From contig NZ_JANIPJ010000016.1 of NCBI RefSeq assembly GCF_024623455.1, forward strand, positions 62,001 to 126,000: a stretch of DNA of 64,000 nt, given 5' to 3'. The DNA is from Paenibacillus soyae (GTDB lineage: Bacteria > Bacillota > Bacilli > Paenibacillales > Paenibacillaceae). The stretch's first letter is position 1, and each line of letters starts with the position of its first letter. The notes below the pieces were generated by a model. That model was not told the origin of the DNA, made no database searches, and worked only from the letters and a program-made list of their open reading frames with translations. A program made the translations under genes and the position numbers. Of the stretch, positions 1 to 8,989 are shown piece by piece.

Positions 1-1
1 C

Positions 2-3000
2 AATGCTTCCATAAGCAGGGGCGGCCAAATGTTTTCCCAAGTCGACGAAGCGACGGCTACCATGAAAAATCCGTACCTGGATGTATTCTCCACGCATTTG
101 TACGGTACGACGGGGATCGGCACGGACGAGACCAAGCTGTATCATACGGGCGGCTTCTCGCAAACTCCGATGGACTATACGACGGCTGGCAATACGTATC
201 CGCAGTACCTGACCAAATATAAGCTGTGGCAAACCGAATTTATGAACCAGGATACCGGCGATGGTTCTGCCGGCGCCTACACCAATCGTTATGGCAATCA
301 GAACATTTACGATGCCGTTCGATGGTCCAATTTGATGACCAACATGTTCACAAGCAATCCCGGCTTTAATGGCTTCATCTGGTGGAGCATGTGGGACAAC
401 AACGGCGTCGACGGCTCCGACTTGATACGTTTCGTAACAACAAACTCGCAGCAAGAGCCTGGGCGAATGGCTACATTGACGGGCGAATACCGTCTGTTCA
501 AGCGCTTCTACGGGTTTGGCCACTACTCCCGCTTTATGAATCCGGGCGACAAGCGTTTCGAGGTAACGCGCTCACCCGCGCAGGACATTCATATCGTCGG
601 CTTCAGAAGCAATACGGATTTCTCGATTACGGTATCCAACGCCAAGAACGACGATTCCGTTCAGCCGTTGGAGTTCACGCTTAATCAATTCCCGGTTGGA
701 ACGTCCAGCGTTACCGTGTTCCGGACCTCCGGCGACGAGAATCAGAGGAAGGTGGGCACGATCCCCGTCGTCAACGGCAAATTCGTCATCGACATCCCGT
801 CGGCCAGCATCGTCACGATCGTGCCGTCCGAAGGGACTTACGCGACTTATAACGGACTGGACGGCGAGCGGGATATTTTCTCTACCCTCGAGGCGGAAAG
901 AAACGACAATGGCGTGTTAGGCGACGCCGCGGGCAATGCCGGCCGAGCCAACGAGGCGGTCACTCTAAATAATGGCGGTTATCTGGCTTACAACAATGTC
1001 AACTTTGCGGACGGCTCCGCAAACGGAGGCGTTGTACGCAGACATTTGCTTTATCTTACGGCGCAGGCTAAATCGGCCAAGGGCGGAGATCTGGTCGCTT
1101 ATGTGCTTCCGGTAGGAACAGCGGTTAGCGATTCCGCCGATATTGCTTCGTTAGGCAGGGAAGTGGCCCGCATTGCCGTTCCCGCCAATAACGGATATGG
1201 CAAATACCAAGACATGGTGGAAACGGGTGACCTTAGCGCATACGGCCATAAAGATTTTTACATCGTTTCGGAAGCAAGCGGCGGCGGCTCCATCGCAGTA
1301 GACCGCTTCCTGTTCGGCGCCAACGATTCCGATTGGAGTACCGCCGCCAACAATTCAACGGTTTCCATTCCGGGCAACATTCTGCTGGGCGGAGATTTCG
1401 ACACGGCGACGGCTTCCAACACGAACAACTGGTCCGCTGGCCGCTACGATAACGGGACGTTCCAGCAATCCGTTACGGGTCCGGCGCTTACCGCGGACAC
1501 GATTCAAAGCTACACTGGCCTGTCCAGATACCTCAAAAACAACAGCACGTCCAGAGTAGCGGGATCCGCCAAGCTGGCCAATCGGATCGACGCCGCCAAT
1601 CAGTACGACGGCATCTGGCAAGAAGTGACCGGCAAGCTGACCGTCGGAGAAAGCTATGACTTCAAAGGGCACTTTATGTCCATGAAGCATCGTCCGGAGA
1701 GCTATGACGTCGCGGCCGAGAATCCGGGCGATATCGAAGTGGCGTTAGTCTATTACGATAACGAGGGAGAGCAGCTGGCGCTGACCCCGATTAGCGGCCG
1801 AGATATGCCCGAGCCTTTGCAGGCTCGCGAAGCGGGCGATGCCGGCTACTGGAATAGCAGCGGACAATTTGTAGGCCGGGTGTTGCAAGGCGGGCCGCTT
1901 AGCCTGACCTCTTTCCAGCCCGTCAACGTGAAGGTGGCGAATTGGCACGAAAGCGACAGCCGATCCTTTGTCTACAGCGAGCCTGCCGGTACGGCCAAGG
2001 TTGTGTTGGCTGTATATGCCAAGGATTCCAACATCATGTATGCCGACTTGCTATCATTGACGCCTCCTGTTATTACGACCTATAACGTTTTTGTTGACGG
2101 CAGCTTGCCGGCCAACTTCTCGCAAGACAGGACGGACTACACGTATACGGTCAATGGAACGGCCGTTCCGGTTGTTACGGCTTCTTCTAACGATCCAAGC
2201 GTCAAGGTAAGCATTTCGCAAGCAAGCAGCACGAGCGACACGGCTGTCATCCGCTTTATAAAAGGGGAGGCGGTCAAAACGTTTACGGTGGCGTTCTCCA
2301 CGACGCAGGTAATTGATTTCGCAGACGGCCTGCCTGCCGGCTGGAGCATCGGCAATCCGAGCGGAGAAGCGTTCACCTACAATTCGAACGGAAGCGTAAC
2401 GCTAAATACGGTTAAACAGGATCCGCCCTATCCGAACAGCACAAACCTCCTGCAGCTGCCGGGTTCGGCCGAAGGAGACTGGACTCTGACGGCAAGGCTG
2501 ACAGTGGATAAAGCGCTAAGCGACGCAGCGTTTACGAACGCTACGCAAGTGGGCATCGGCATCCGCAATGCCGCTTCCGGCGAATTTTTCAGACTCGGCG
2601 CCATCCGGGTAGACAACAGCATCAAAGTCATCAGCACGGGCTTGTCCGGCACGACAACCAGCAACAACCAGACCGGTCAAACGAGTCTGTCAGGCACGAA
2701 CTATTATCTTCGCGTCGTAAAAACAGGCAATGACGTACAAGGCTACTTCTCAACGAATAACGGCACCAGCTATACCATCATGAGCGGTAGAGCCGGAGCG
2801 ACCGTTCCGACAACCTTTACGCCTGAATTTTTTAGAGACGGCAAGATACTCTTGTACGGAAGCAACTTGGGCACCGCCGACTTGCAAGTCACTTACAACG
2901 ATGTGACGCTCGTGAAGTCAAGAGGCGTCGCGACAGTGAGCGAAGATCAATTAGCGGTAGAGCAGGCGGCGGTACTGATCGGCGGGACGATTACGGTACC

Positions 3001-5065
3001 GGATACAAGCGCGACGCAGCCCGCTTTGCTTGCAACGCTGGCACAAGAATACCTCGGGAATAACGAGGAACTGGCATCGCTCGGCGTAACCGTCGCCGTT
3101 TCGTACGAGGATGGCAAGTTTAACCTAACCTTCGCGAAAGGAACTTCGGCGATCACTGTGTATTCCGTTTCCATTACGGGAGGCGGCAACGGCACGGACA
3201 CGACCTCGCCGACATGGGGGGCGGGAAGCGAGCTTACCGAATCCAATGTTACCAGTACCGGACTAACTCTGACATGGACCGCGGCAGAGGATGACGTGGC
3301 GGTTACAGGATACAAGATCTATAAGGGAACAGAAGAGATCGCTAATCTCGCAGGAAATGTCAACACGTATGAGGTCACCGGTTTAACGGCGGAAACGGAA
3401 TATACGTTCAAGGTCGAAGCAGGCGACGCGGCAGGCAATTGGAGTACGGACGGACCTTCCAAGTCCGTTACAACGTCGACGCTGCCGGATACGGACGCAC
3501 CGACGTGGGCGCAAGGAAGCACGCTTGCAGCAACAAATCTGGCGACGACCACGCTTACGCTGACCTGGTCTGCCGCGCAAGATAACAACGACGTTACAAG
3601 CTATAAGATCTACAAGGGTGCGGAGGAATTGGCAACCTTGCCGGGTTCGGTCACTTCCTACGAGGTTATCGGACTTGCGCCGGAAACGGAATATCTATTT
3701 AAGGTTGAAGCAGGTGACGAAGCGGGCAATTGGAGCGCGGACGGTCTAGCGGTAACGGTGACGACATTGCCGTCGGCCGATACGACGGCGCCGGCGTGGC
3801 CGGCGGGAAATCAACTAGCGGGATCCAATGTCGGAACGACGGGGCTTACGCTGACATGGACGGCAGCCGAGGACGAGACCGCGGTCACCGCGTACAAAAT
3901 CTTTAAAGACGCAGAGGAGATTGCGACAGTAGCTGGCACGGCATTGACTTACGAGGTGGCTGGCTTAACGCCGAATAGCGAGTATGTGTTTAAGGTCGAA
4001 GCCGGAGACGGCGGAGGCAACTGGAGCACGAACGGTCCATCGGTTACTGTAACGACGTTGGCGGTTGTAGACGCCGAAGCTCCGACTTGGGCGCAAGGAA
4101 GCGCGCTGACGGCATCCTCCGTCTCGACGGGCAGCCTTACCTTGACTTGGCCGGCAGCCGCGGACAACACGGGAGTCACGGGATATACGATCTATAATGG
4201 CGCAGCGGAGGTAGCGGAGGTAGCGGGAGATGTGCGATCCAGGCAAGTGACGGGTCTTGCGCCCAATACGACGTATACTTTCTCCGTGCAAGCCAGAGAC
4301 GCTGCAGGCAACCTGAGCAGCGATGGTCCGACGGTCCGCGTGACGACGCAAGCCGTGTCGACGCCTCCGCCATCGACGCCGACGCCAACGCCAAGTCCAA
4401 CGCCAAGTCCAACGCCAACACCGGTGCCAACAACAACGCCAAGTCCGACGCCAAGTCCGACACCGACGCCGAGCCCTGAGTCGACGCCGAAGCCGACGCT
4501 TCCGCCTCATAGCTTTAAGGATGTAGGCAACGGCAAGTACGACTGGGCATCCGAAGCCATCGATACCTTATATGGCAACGGCGTCATTAAAGGCACGTCC
4601 GAAACGAGCTTTAGTCCCGATCAAAATATTACGAGAGCGGACTTTGTCGTCCTGCTGGTTAGAGCGCTGGGATTGCAAGCTGAAGTAGACGCCAATGAAA
4701 GCTTCAAGGATATTAGCGAGGACGATTATTATTATGAGTCGCTTCTGATTGCGAAGCAGCTAGGCATCGTAACGGGCGTGGACGGCAGCAACTTTCATCC
4801 AAACGGAGAAATTTCGAGGCAGGATATGATGGTCATTGTCGCAAGAGCGCTCAAGCTCGCCGGCAAGCTGTCATCGGAAGGAAGCATGGATGATTTGAAC
4901 GGCTTCCTGGACGCTTCAAGCGTCGCGGGTTATGCGCAAGAAAGCGTAGCGGCTTTGATTGACGCAGGCATCATTAAAGGTGACGGTTCTTCCATTCATC
5001 CAAGAGGCTTTACTACGCGCGCGCAAGCGGCAGTCGTCATCTTCCGGATTTACAAAAGCCTGTGA
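2..5065 (+). CDS. GH30-type glycoside hydrolase with FN3 and SLH domains (5' partial)
   Basis: The reading frame is open from base 2 and has no start in the window, so the N-terminus is missing. The first part matches the C-terminal half of a GH30-like (beta/alpha)8 hydrolase. The motif LWQTEF near base 225 fits the nucleophile strand, and GFIWWSMWDN lies near base 375; a beta-sandwich side domain follows. Next come a carbohydrate-binding-like stretch (about 870-2050), a cadherin-like beta-sandwich (about 2080-2300) and a concanavalin-like domain (about 2310-2900). Four FN3 repeats (about 3195-4350), a Thr-Pro-Ser linker and three SLH domains (about 4504-5062) finish the protein. SLH domains bind pyruvylated cell-wall polymer, so the enzyme should be displayed on the cell surface. 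The likely substrate is xylan or glucuronoxylan, because a GH10 xylanase gene follows, but the family and substrate are inferred. The frame has many antisense shadow ORFs. Confidence 0.82.
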   Translation, partial: NASISRGGQMFSQVDEATATMKNPYLDVFSTHLYGTTGIGTDETKLYHTGGFSQTPMDYTTAGNTYPQYLTKYKLWQTEFMNQDTGDGSAGAYTNRYGNQNIYDAVRWSNLMTNMFTSNPGFNGFIWWSMWDNNGVDGSDLIRFVTTNSQQEPGRMATLTGEYRLFKRFYGFGHYSRFMNPGDKRFEVTRSPAQDIHIVGFRSNTDFSITVSNAKNDDSVQPLEFTLNQFPVGTSSVTVFRTSGDENQRKVGTIPVVNGKFVIDIPSASIVTIVPSEGTYATYNGLDGERDIFSTLEAERNDNGVLGDAAGNAGRANEAVTLNNGGYLAYNNVNFADGSANGGVVRRHLLYLTAQAKSAKGGDLVAYVLPVGTAVSDSADIASLGREVARIAVPANNGYGKYQDMVETGDLSAYGHKDFYIVSEASGGGSIAVDRFLFGANDSDWSTAANNSTVSIPGNILLGGDFDTATASNTNNWSAGRYDNGTFQQSVTGPALTADTIQSYTGLSRYLKNNSTSRVAGSAKLANRIDAANQYDGIWQEVTGKLTVGESYDFKGHFMSMKHRPESYDVAAENPGDIEVALVYYDNEGEQLALTPISGRDMPEPLQAREAGDAGYWNSSGQFVGRVLQGGPLSLTSFQPVNVKVANWHESDSRSFVYSEPAGTAKVVLAVYAKDSNIMYADLLSLTPPVITTYNVFVDGSLPANFSQDRTDYTYTVNGTAVPVVTASSNDPSVKVSISQASSTSDTAVIRFIKGEAVKTFTVAFSTTQVIDFADGLPAGWSIGNPSGEAFTYNSNGSVTLNTVKQDPPYPNSTNLLQLPGSAEGDWTLTARLTVDKALSDAAFTNATQVGIGIRNAASGEFFRLGAIRVDNSIKVISTGLSGTTTSNNQTGQTSLSGTNYYLRVVKTGNDVQGYFSTNNGTSYTIMSGRAGATVPTTFTPEFFRDGKILLYGSNLGTADLQVTYNDVTLVKSRGVATVSEDQLAVEQAAVLIGGTITVPDTSATQPALLATLAQEYLGNNEELASLGVTVAVSYEDGKFNLTFAKGTSAITVYSVSITGGGNGTDTTSPTWGAGSELTESNVTSTGLTLTWTAAEDDVAVTGYKIYKGTEEIANLAGNVNTYEVTGLTAETEYTFKVEAGDAAGNWSTDGPSKSVTTSTLPDTDAPTWAQGSTLAATNLATTTLTLTWSAAQDNNDVTSYKIYKGAEELATLPGSVTSYEVIGLAPETEYLFKVEAGDEAGNWSADGLAVTVTTLPSADTTAPAWPAGNQLAGSNVGTTGLTLTWTAAEDETAVTAYKIFKDAEEIATVAGTALTYEVAGLTPNSEYVFKVEAGDGGGNWSTNGPSVTVTTLAVVDAEAPTWAQGSALTASSVSTGSLTLTWPAAADNTGVTGYTIYNGAAEVAEVAGDVRSRQVTGLAPNTTYTFSVQARDAAGNLSSDGPTVRVTTQAVSTPPPSTPTPTPSPTPSPTPTPVPTTTPSPTPSPTPTPSPESTPKPTLPPHSFKDVGNGKYDWASEAIDTLYGNGVIKGTSETSFSPDQNITRADFVVLLVRALGLQAEVDANESFKDISEDDYYYESLLIAKQLGIVTGVDGSNFHPNGEISRQDMMVIVARALKLAGKLSSEGSMDDLNGFLDASSVAGYAQESVAALIDAGIIKGDGSSIHPRGFTTRAQAAVVIFRIYKSL
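4357..4503 (+). repeat. Low-complexity Thr-Pro-Ser linker repeat
   Basis: Short tandem units of the type ACGCCAAGTCCA encode an extended TPSPTP-like linker. It separates the FN3 repeats from the SLH anchor. Such linkers act as flexible spacers and their length often varies between strains. Confidence 0.85.
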
Positions 5066-5104
5066 GTTCGATAGAAGGCTTTGACTTTTATTAGAAAAAA
5101 TTTG

Positions 5105-5137
5105 GGCAGCCTCTAGAACGAGGTTTTAGAGGTTGCC
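5105..5137. terminator. Hairpin between the GH30 and GH10 genes
   Basis: The arms GGCAGCCTCT (5105-5114) and AGAGGTTGCC (5128-5137) pair with one G-U. Read rightward there is no good T-run after it. Read leftward it is followed by AAATTTTTT, so it would be better as a leftward terminator although no leftward gene is present. It may also be an mRNA processing or stability hairpin between two co-oriented genes. Confidence 0.35.
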
Positions 5138-5160
5138 TTAAGAAAAGGAGCAAAATTAAG

Positions 5161-8100
5161 ATGATAGGTGATAAACTCTTCATCCATGTCTCCCGCATCC
5201 TCGTCGTCATCATGCTGCTTACCTCATTCGCATTGAATCCAGGCCCGGCCGCCGCGTCCGAAGGCGGACCGACGCTTGAACTGAACGACCTCATTGCGCA
5301 AGCCGAAGCTTTAAAGGCCGGCAACGAGGAATTCCCGCTCCAGATTAGCCGCACCGACGACGGATCCGATGTGAACCAAGCTTTACCGTGGGTGTACGCC
5401 GACGAACTCGAAGACCTGGATAAAGCGCTTGAGTTCGCGCGCAATCCGCAAACTCCCTCCGGCGAAGCCATTGCCAGCCTCGAAGACGCCATAACAATTT
5501 TCTCTGGACAGATCAAAGCGGACGGTTCGGATCCCTATTTCCGTCTTGATCCGGGACCTGGTAAAGTACCTGTACAAGTTACGGCGCCTACCAATGTCTG
5601 GACAACAAGAACGCCGCTTGACAACCGTGTCCCCGCCGACTTTGCCGGCGGCACGCACCAAGTGATCCCGTATCCTTTTGCAGATTCCCAAGGCAAATCA
5701 GACGTGCTCCAGATCAATTATGCCCACAACGGAAAAACCACGTTCGGCGGAATCACGCTTGCAGCTCCGTTGTCCCCAGCCGTAAATGTGAAGGAAGGCT
5801 CCACGATTGAGTTTGATGTGTACTACCCGAAGAGCGCGCAAGGCAAATTCATGAGGTGGAGAATCAGAACGAACAACGCTGACCTCGATTCCTACCTCAG
5901 GGGTTACGATTACAACAACCTTAACCCCGACTGGGTTGGTAGCTACAACGGTGAAACTTGGCTAAAGGCTCACCACAGCATTAACGCCTCAACAGGCCTT
6001 TCATCGAACTTCATTCTCGAGCTCCATGGCGAGAACGGCCGTCCGGCCGAAACCGGCATGCTGCTTGTGGCGAATATCAAAATATTCGAGCCCGATCCGA
6101 GCGGCATTGCGCTTCCCGACGTAGTTAATAAGGAGCACCAGAGTGCCGTAGCGCCTCTCAAGAGTGTTTACAACAGGGAAAATGGTCATTTCATGGTCGG
6201 CTCGATCGGAACAGGACCCGTAACCGGAACCAGAGCCCGGCATTATGAAATTTTTGTCGACGGCAACAACCTCAAGGCCGATTCCACGCATCCCCGCGGC
6301 CCGAGCTGGCTGAGAAGCGTGACTGGCGAGCCGCTGAACGGTGCAACCACCGCTCCCGGCTTAGCCGAATACAATTTCCCGACCGGCTCTTATCAAGCGA
6401 TCAGGGATTCCGGAACACCAGGAGAGTATAAGTCTCACGCTCATGTTCTGGCATGGTACAACCAGGCTCCTGCTTGGATGAGACAGATTATTCCCGCGAA
6501 TCTTCCCTCCGGTTATCAAGGCACAGCCAGATTCTACGGATTGGGCAACGGAGTTACAACCACGGTTAAGGTAGACAAAGAAAGCGCCAGAAGAGTGCAG
6601 TTTAACCACACCATGACGGTGATGCGGCACTTCCTGACCACAGACGCGAAGTATGGCTCAAGCGAAGCCCGCGGAGTCATTCCCTTCAATTCATGGGATG
6701 TACTGAACGAAGAGGTTCACGAAAGCCGCCACAGCGAAACCATACCGACGGATCCGAACAGCTGGAGAGCGAGCCTCAAGCACACCAACTGGCTTGTCGC
6801 GATGTCAGATGATCTCATTGATGGCGACATCAGAGAGCATTACATTTACCTGCTGTTCAAATACGCGCACATCGCGGCTCCGAACGCCAAGATGGCGGCG
6901 GCGTACAAAGCCAACTATGCGGACCTCCCCGAGTACATGAAGCTCGACGGGCACGACAATGACGGAAGCATCGACGCTTATATCGTCGAGACTCCGCCGA
7001 AGCTGACCTACAACGATTACGACATTTCCAGCCGGACAAAGGCGAGGACGGCCTACAACATGATTCGCGAGCTGAACACCGCATGGCTCTCCGATCCGCT
7101 GTATGACGGAAGACCCCTTATTGAAGACATGGGTATCCAAGGACACGATGCGGTCAAAGAAACCCTTGCAAGCGATAACCAATATGCTATGGCCCTCTAT
7201 GCCTCTCTGGTTGACCAAGGGCTGCTATCCGGTATTGCTTTCTCTGAATTCGACCTTAAGCTGCCGACCGGCGCCCCAGGCGGCGGCGCAACCGCTCCCG
7301 GAGTGCTCAATGTCAAACAGTCCGACGCCCTTGGCTATCAGTACGCGCTGATGTATAAACTGTTCGGCAAGTTCGCCCCGTACATCGATCACATCATCAG
7401 CTGGGGCGTAGCTGGATCAGGATGGCAGGGAAGCTATGTGCTGTTCGATAGTCAGAGCAATGCTAACGCCGGCTACTACGGCGCCGTGAATCCGGACCGA
7501 TTCATTCTTGGGCATTCCTATCTAGATGATTTCTTTGAAGGGGAATACGAGAAGCTCCAGGACGACTATGCGATCGACCTCGGCGATCTTGGCATCTATT
7601 CGATCGGTGGACCGAAAGCACCTGTAAGGTTAACCGGCTCCGATCAGGTAACGGCCGGCAGCTCCTTCGACCTTGTCTACGGTTTGAGCCGCGTGCAGGG
7701 CAACGTGCTGGCTCAAGATGTGACGATCTCTTACGATGCCGATAAGCTGGAGCTGGCCGCACCGCCGGTCTCGACGGACGAAGCGAAATTCGCCGTCGTC
7801 GATTACAAGGCAGAACCTGCCGGAACACTGCGCATTCTTGGCGTTCATTTTGGCGCCGGCCAAACCAATCCGAATGCGGATCTGATGAAGTTGTCGTTCC
7901 GGGCGAAAGAACAGGCACCAGCCGGTCTGACCAACATTGAGGTCGCGCGATTGGTGACGGCGGATAGCGCTGGCACGGAAACGGTCCATTCCGGCACGGT
8001 ACACAGCGTTCAAATCGACGTCATCGACAAGGCGGGGCTGAACGCGCTGATTGCCGAGGCGCAAAGCGCGCATGATCAAGCAGTGGAAGGCAAGCTGGTG

Positions 8101-8445
8101 GGACAATACCCTGTAGGCTCCAAAGCAACGCTGCAGTCTGCCATCGATGCAGCGGCGGCCGTAGCGAATAACCCGAAAGCCACACAGGCGCAGATCGATG
8201 CGGCTGCCACGCAGTTGAACGCTGCTTTACTAGCCTTCCAGTCTTCCGTGATCGTGAAGATTCCAACCGATCACAACGGCGACGGCAAGGTCAGCATTGG
8301 CGACCTGGCGATTCTGGCTAAGGCATATGGCGCCACTTCAACAGATGCAGGATGGGAGCAAGTGAAAGGCTTCGACTTGAACGGCGACAACCGGATCGAT
8401 ATTCTCGATTTGGCTATGATGGCCCGCATGATCTTTGAATGGTAA
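5161..8445 (+). CDS. GH10 endo-1,4-beta-xylanase with cohesin-like and dockerin-like domains
   Basis: This is a secreted 1094-residue enzyme predicted to cut the beta-1,4-xylan backbone. The start follows AAAAGGAGC, and a signal peptide ends near AAAS. The order is a helical N-terminal region, a jelly-roll carbohydrate-binding-like module (about 135-320) and a GH10 catalytic domain (about 330-810). WDVLNEE near residue 515 is the acid/base strand and FSEFD near residue 696 is the nucleophile strand. A cohesin-like beta-sandwich (about 820-955) and a FIVAR-like helical module (about 960-1030) come next. The C-terminus has two Asp-rich repeats (NGDGKVSIGDLAILAK and LNGDNRIDILDLAMMAR) typical of dockerin type I. 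Having cohesin and dockerin in one chain is unusual. The neighbouring GH30 gene on the same strand suggests co-expression for xylan breakdown. Confidence 0.86.
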   Translation: MIGDKLFIHVSRILVVIMLLTSFALNPGPAAASEGGPTLELNDLIAQAEALKAGNEEFPLQISRTDDGSDVNQALPWVYADELEDLDKALEFARNPQTPSGEAIASLEDAITIFSGQIKADGSDPYFRLDPGPGKVPVQVTAPTNVWTTRTPLDNRVPADFAGGTHQVIPYPFADSQGKSDVLQINYAHNGKTTFGGITLAAPLSPAVNVKEGSTIEFDVYYPKSAQGKFMRWRIRTNNADLDSYLRGYDYNNLNPDWVGSYNGETWLKAHHSINASTGLSSNFILELHGENGRPAETGMLLVANIKIFEPDPSGIALPDVVNKEHQSAVAPLKSVYNRENGHFMVGSIGTGPVTGTRARHYEIFVDGNNLKADSTHPRGPSWLRSVTGEPLNGATTAPGLAEYNFPTGSYQAIRDSGTPGEYKSHAHVLAWYNQAPAWMRQIIPANLPSGYQGTARFYGLGNGVTTTVKVDKESARRVQFNHTMTVMRHFLTTDAKYGSSEARGVIPFNSWDVLNEEVHESRHSETIPTDPNSWRASLKHTNWLVAMSDDLIDGDIREHYIYLLFKYAHIAAPNAKMAAAYKANYADLPEYMKLDGHDNDGSIDAYIVETPPKLTYNDYDISSRTKARTAYNMIRELNTAWLSDPLYDGRPLIEDMGIQGHDAVKETLASDNQYAMALYASLVDQGLLSGIAFSEFDLKLPTGAPGGGATAPGVLNVKQSDALGYQYALMYKLFGKFAPYIDHIISWGVAGSGWQGSYVLFDSQSNANAGYYGAVNPDRFILGHSYLDDFFEGEYEKLQDDYAIDLGDLGIYSIGGPKAPVRLTGSDQVTAGSSFDLVYGLSRVQGNVLAQDVTISYDADKLELAAPPVSTDEAKFAVVDYKAEPAGTLRILGVHFGAGQTNPNADLMKLSFRAKEQAPAGLTNIEVARLVTADSAGTETVHSGTVHSVQIDVIDKAGLNALIAEAQSAHDQAVEGKLVGQYPVGSKATLQSAIDAAAAVANNPKATQAQIDAAATQLNAALLAFQSSVIVKIPTDHNGDGKVSIGDLAILAKAYGATSTDAGWEQVKGFDLNGDNRIDILDLAMMARMIFEW

Positions 8446-8477
8446 TGGCCTAGCGAGTTCCCCGTGAACAGCTTTAC

Positions 8478-8517
8478 GACAAAGGAGAGAGGCAGCTAGC
8501 TGCCTCTCTCCTTTGTC
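8478..8517 (+). terminator. Perfect 40-nt palindrome, probable terminator
   Basis: GACAAAGGAGAGAGGCAG is followed by CTAG and then its exact reverse complement, giving an 18-bp stem beginning 33 bases after the GH10 stop codon. The downstream T-run is poor (TAATTACG), but the stem is exceptionally stable. The most likely role is transcription termination of the xylanase unit. Confidence 0.65.
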
Positions 8518-8571
8518 TAATTACGACGAGCATGGGCGTTATCTCTGGAAGCGAAGAAAATTATTTTAGTT

Positions 8572-8614
8572 TGTGATAATAATCACATCCCTAACATTGA
8601 AGCAAGGCTACAAT
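8572..8614 (+). promoter_or_regulatory. Fnr/CRP-type activator site and -10 box of a class II promoter
   Basis: TGTGATAATAATCACA (8572-8587) matches TGTGA-N6-TCACA, the recognition pattern of the CRP/FNR superfamily including Bacillus Fnr. A -10 box TACAAT lies at 8609-8614 and no proper -35 box is seen 17-18 bp upstream of it. If transcription starts near 8621, the dyad is centred at about -41.5, the class II activator position. Rex sites (TTGTGA-N-TCACAA) are related, so Rex cannot be excluded. Confidence 0.6.
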
Positions 8615-8649
8615 AGTCTTAGAAAGAAATTCGCGAAGGAGTGGGATTA

Positions 8650-8790
8650 ATGGAAGTTATGTTCATCATTATGGGATTCAGCGCAGCCATTCTCATTGTA
8701 CTAGGCATTCTTGTAAAGGAAGCATTGGACATGGAACCGATCGATAAGGCATTTCCGACCGGTCAAACTTTGAATGGAGGCGCGAAATAA
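8650..8790 (+). CDS. Small membrane peptide, 46 aa, unknown function
   Basis: The frame MEVMFIIMGFSAAILIVLG... starts 8 nt after a strong GAAGGAG ribosome binding site. Residues 3-23 form one hydrophobic helix, followed by a short acidic then polar tail ending NGGAK. It is the first gene of a two-gene unit, and its stop codon overlaps the next start (TAATG). I do not recognise the family. The Fnr/CRP-type promoter suggests expression under oxygen limitation. A small accessory subunit of a respiratory or transport complex would fit the size and topology, but this is inference. Confidence 0.7.
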   Translation: MEVMFIIMGFSAAILIVLGILVKEALDMEPIDKAFPTGQTLNGGAK

Positions 8791-8909
8791 TGGATGCTAT
8801 GGCCATATATGTTTTCTTCTTCGGTATGCTCGGGCTGCTGGGTGTCGGATTGTTAGTACCTGCTCATTATATAACCATTCCAAAAGACGATGAAGCGCAG
8901 GCGAAATAA
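8790..8909 (+). CDS. Small membrane peptide, 39 aa, unknown function
   Basis: The ATG shares its A with the stop of the preceding peptide, so the two are probably translationally coupled. The sequence MDAMAIYVFFFGMLGLLGVG has one membrane helix at about residues 5-25. A polar tail (TIPKDDEAQAK) should be cytoplasmic or external depending on orientation. It shares length, single helix and a terminal AK with its partner, and the two may form a heteromeric membrane complex. The family is not recognised. Confidence 0.65.
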   Translation: MDAMAIYVFFFGMLGLLGVGLLVPAHYITIPKDDEAQAK

Positions 8910-8933
8910 TTCGAGACTGAAATGATAACCAAA

Positions 8934-8958
8934 CGGCCGCGGTAGTATCCCGCGGCCG
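8934..8958. terminator. Convergent terminator hairpin
   Basis: CGGCCGCGG (8934-8942) pairs exactly with CCGCGGCCG (8950-8958) around a seven-base loop. It lies between the small membrane peptide genes and the leftward RCC1 gene and could serve both. T-runs on either side are short. Confidence 0.55.
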
Positions 8959-8989
8959 GTCTTTAGATTTCCGAGAACTTAGCGATTCT

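Noticed and set aside
4357..4503. Possible CRISPR-like short repeats
   Set aside because: The repeats encode the Thr-Pro-Ser linker in frame, with no spacers.
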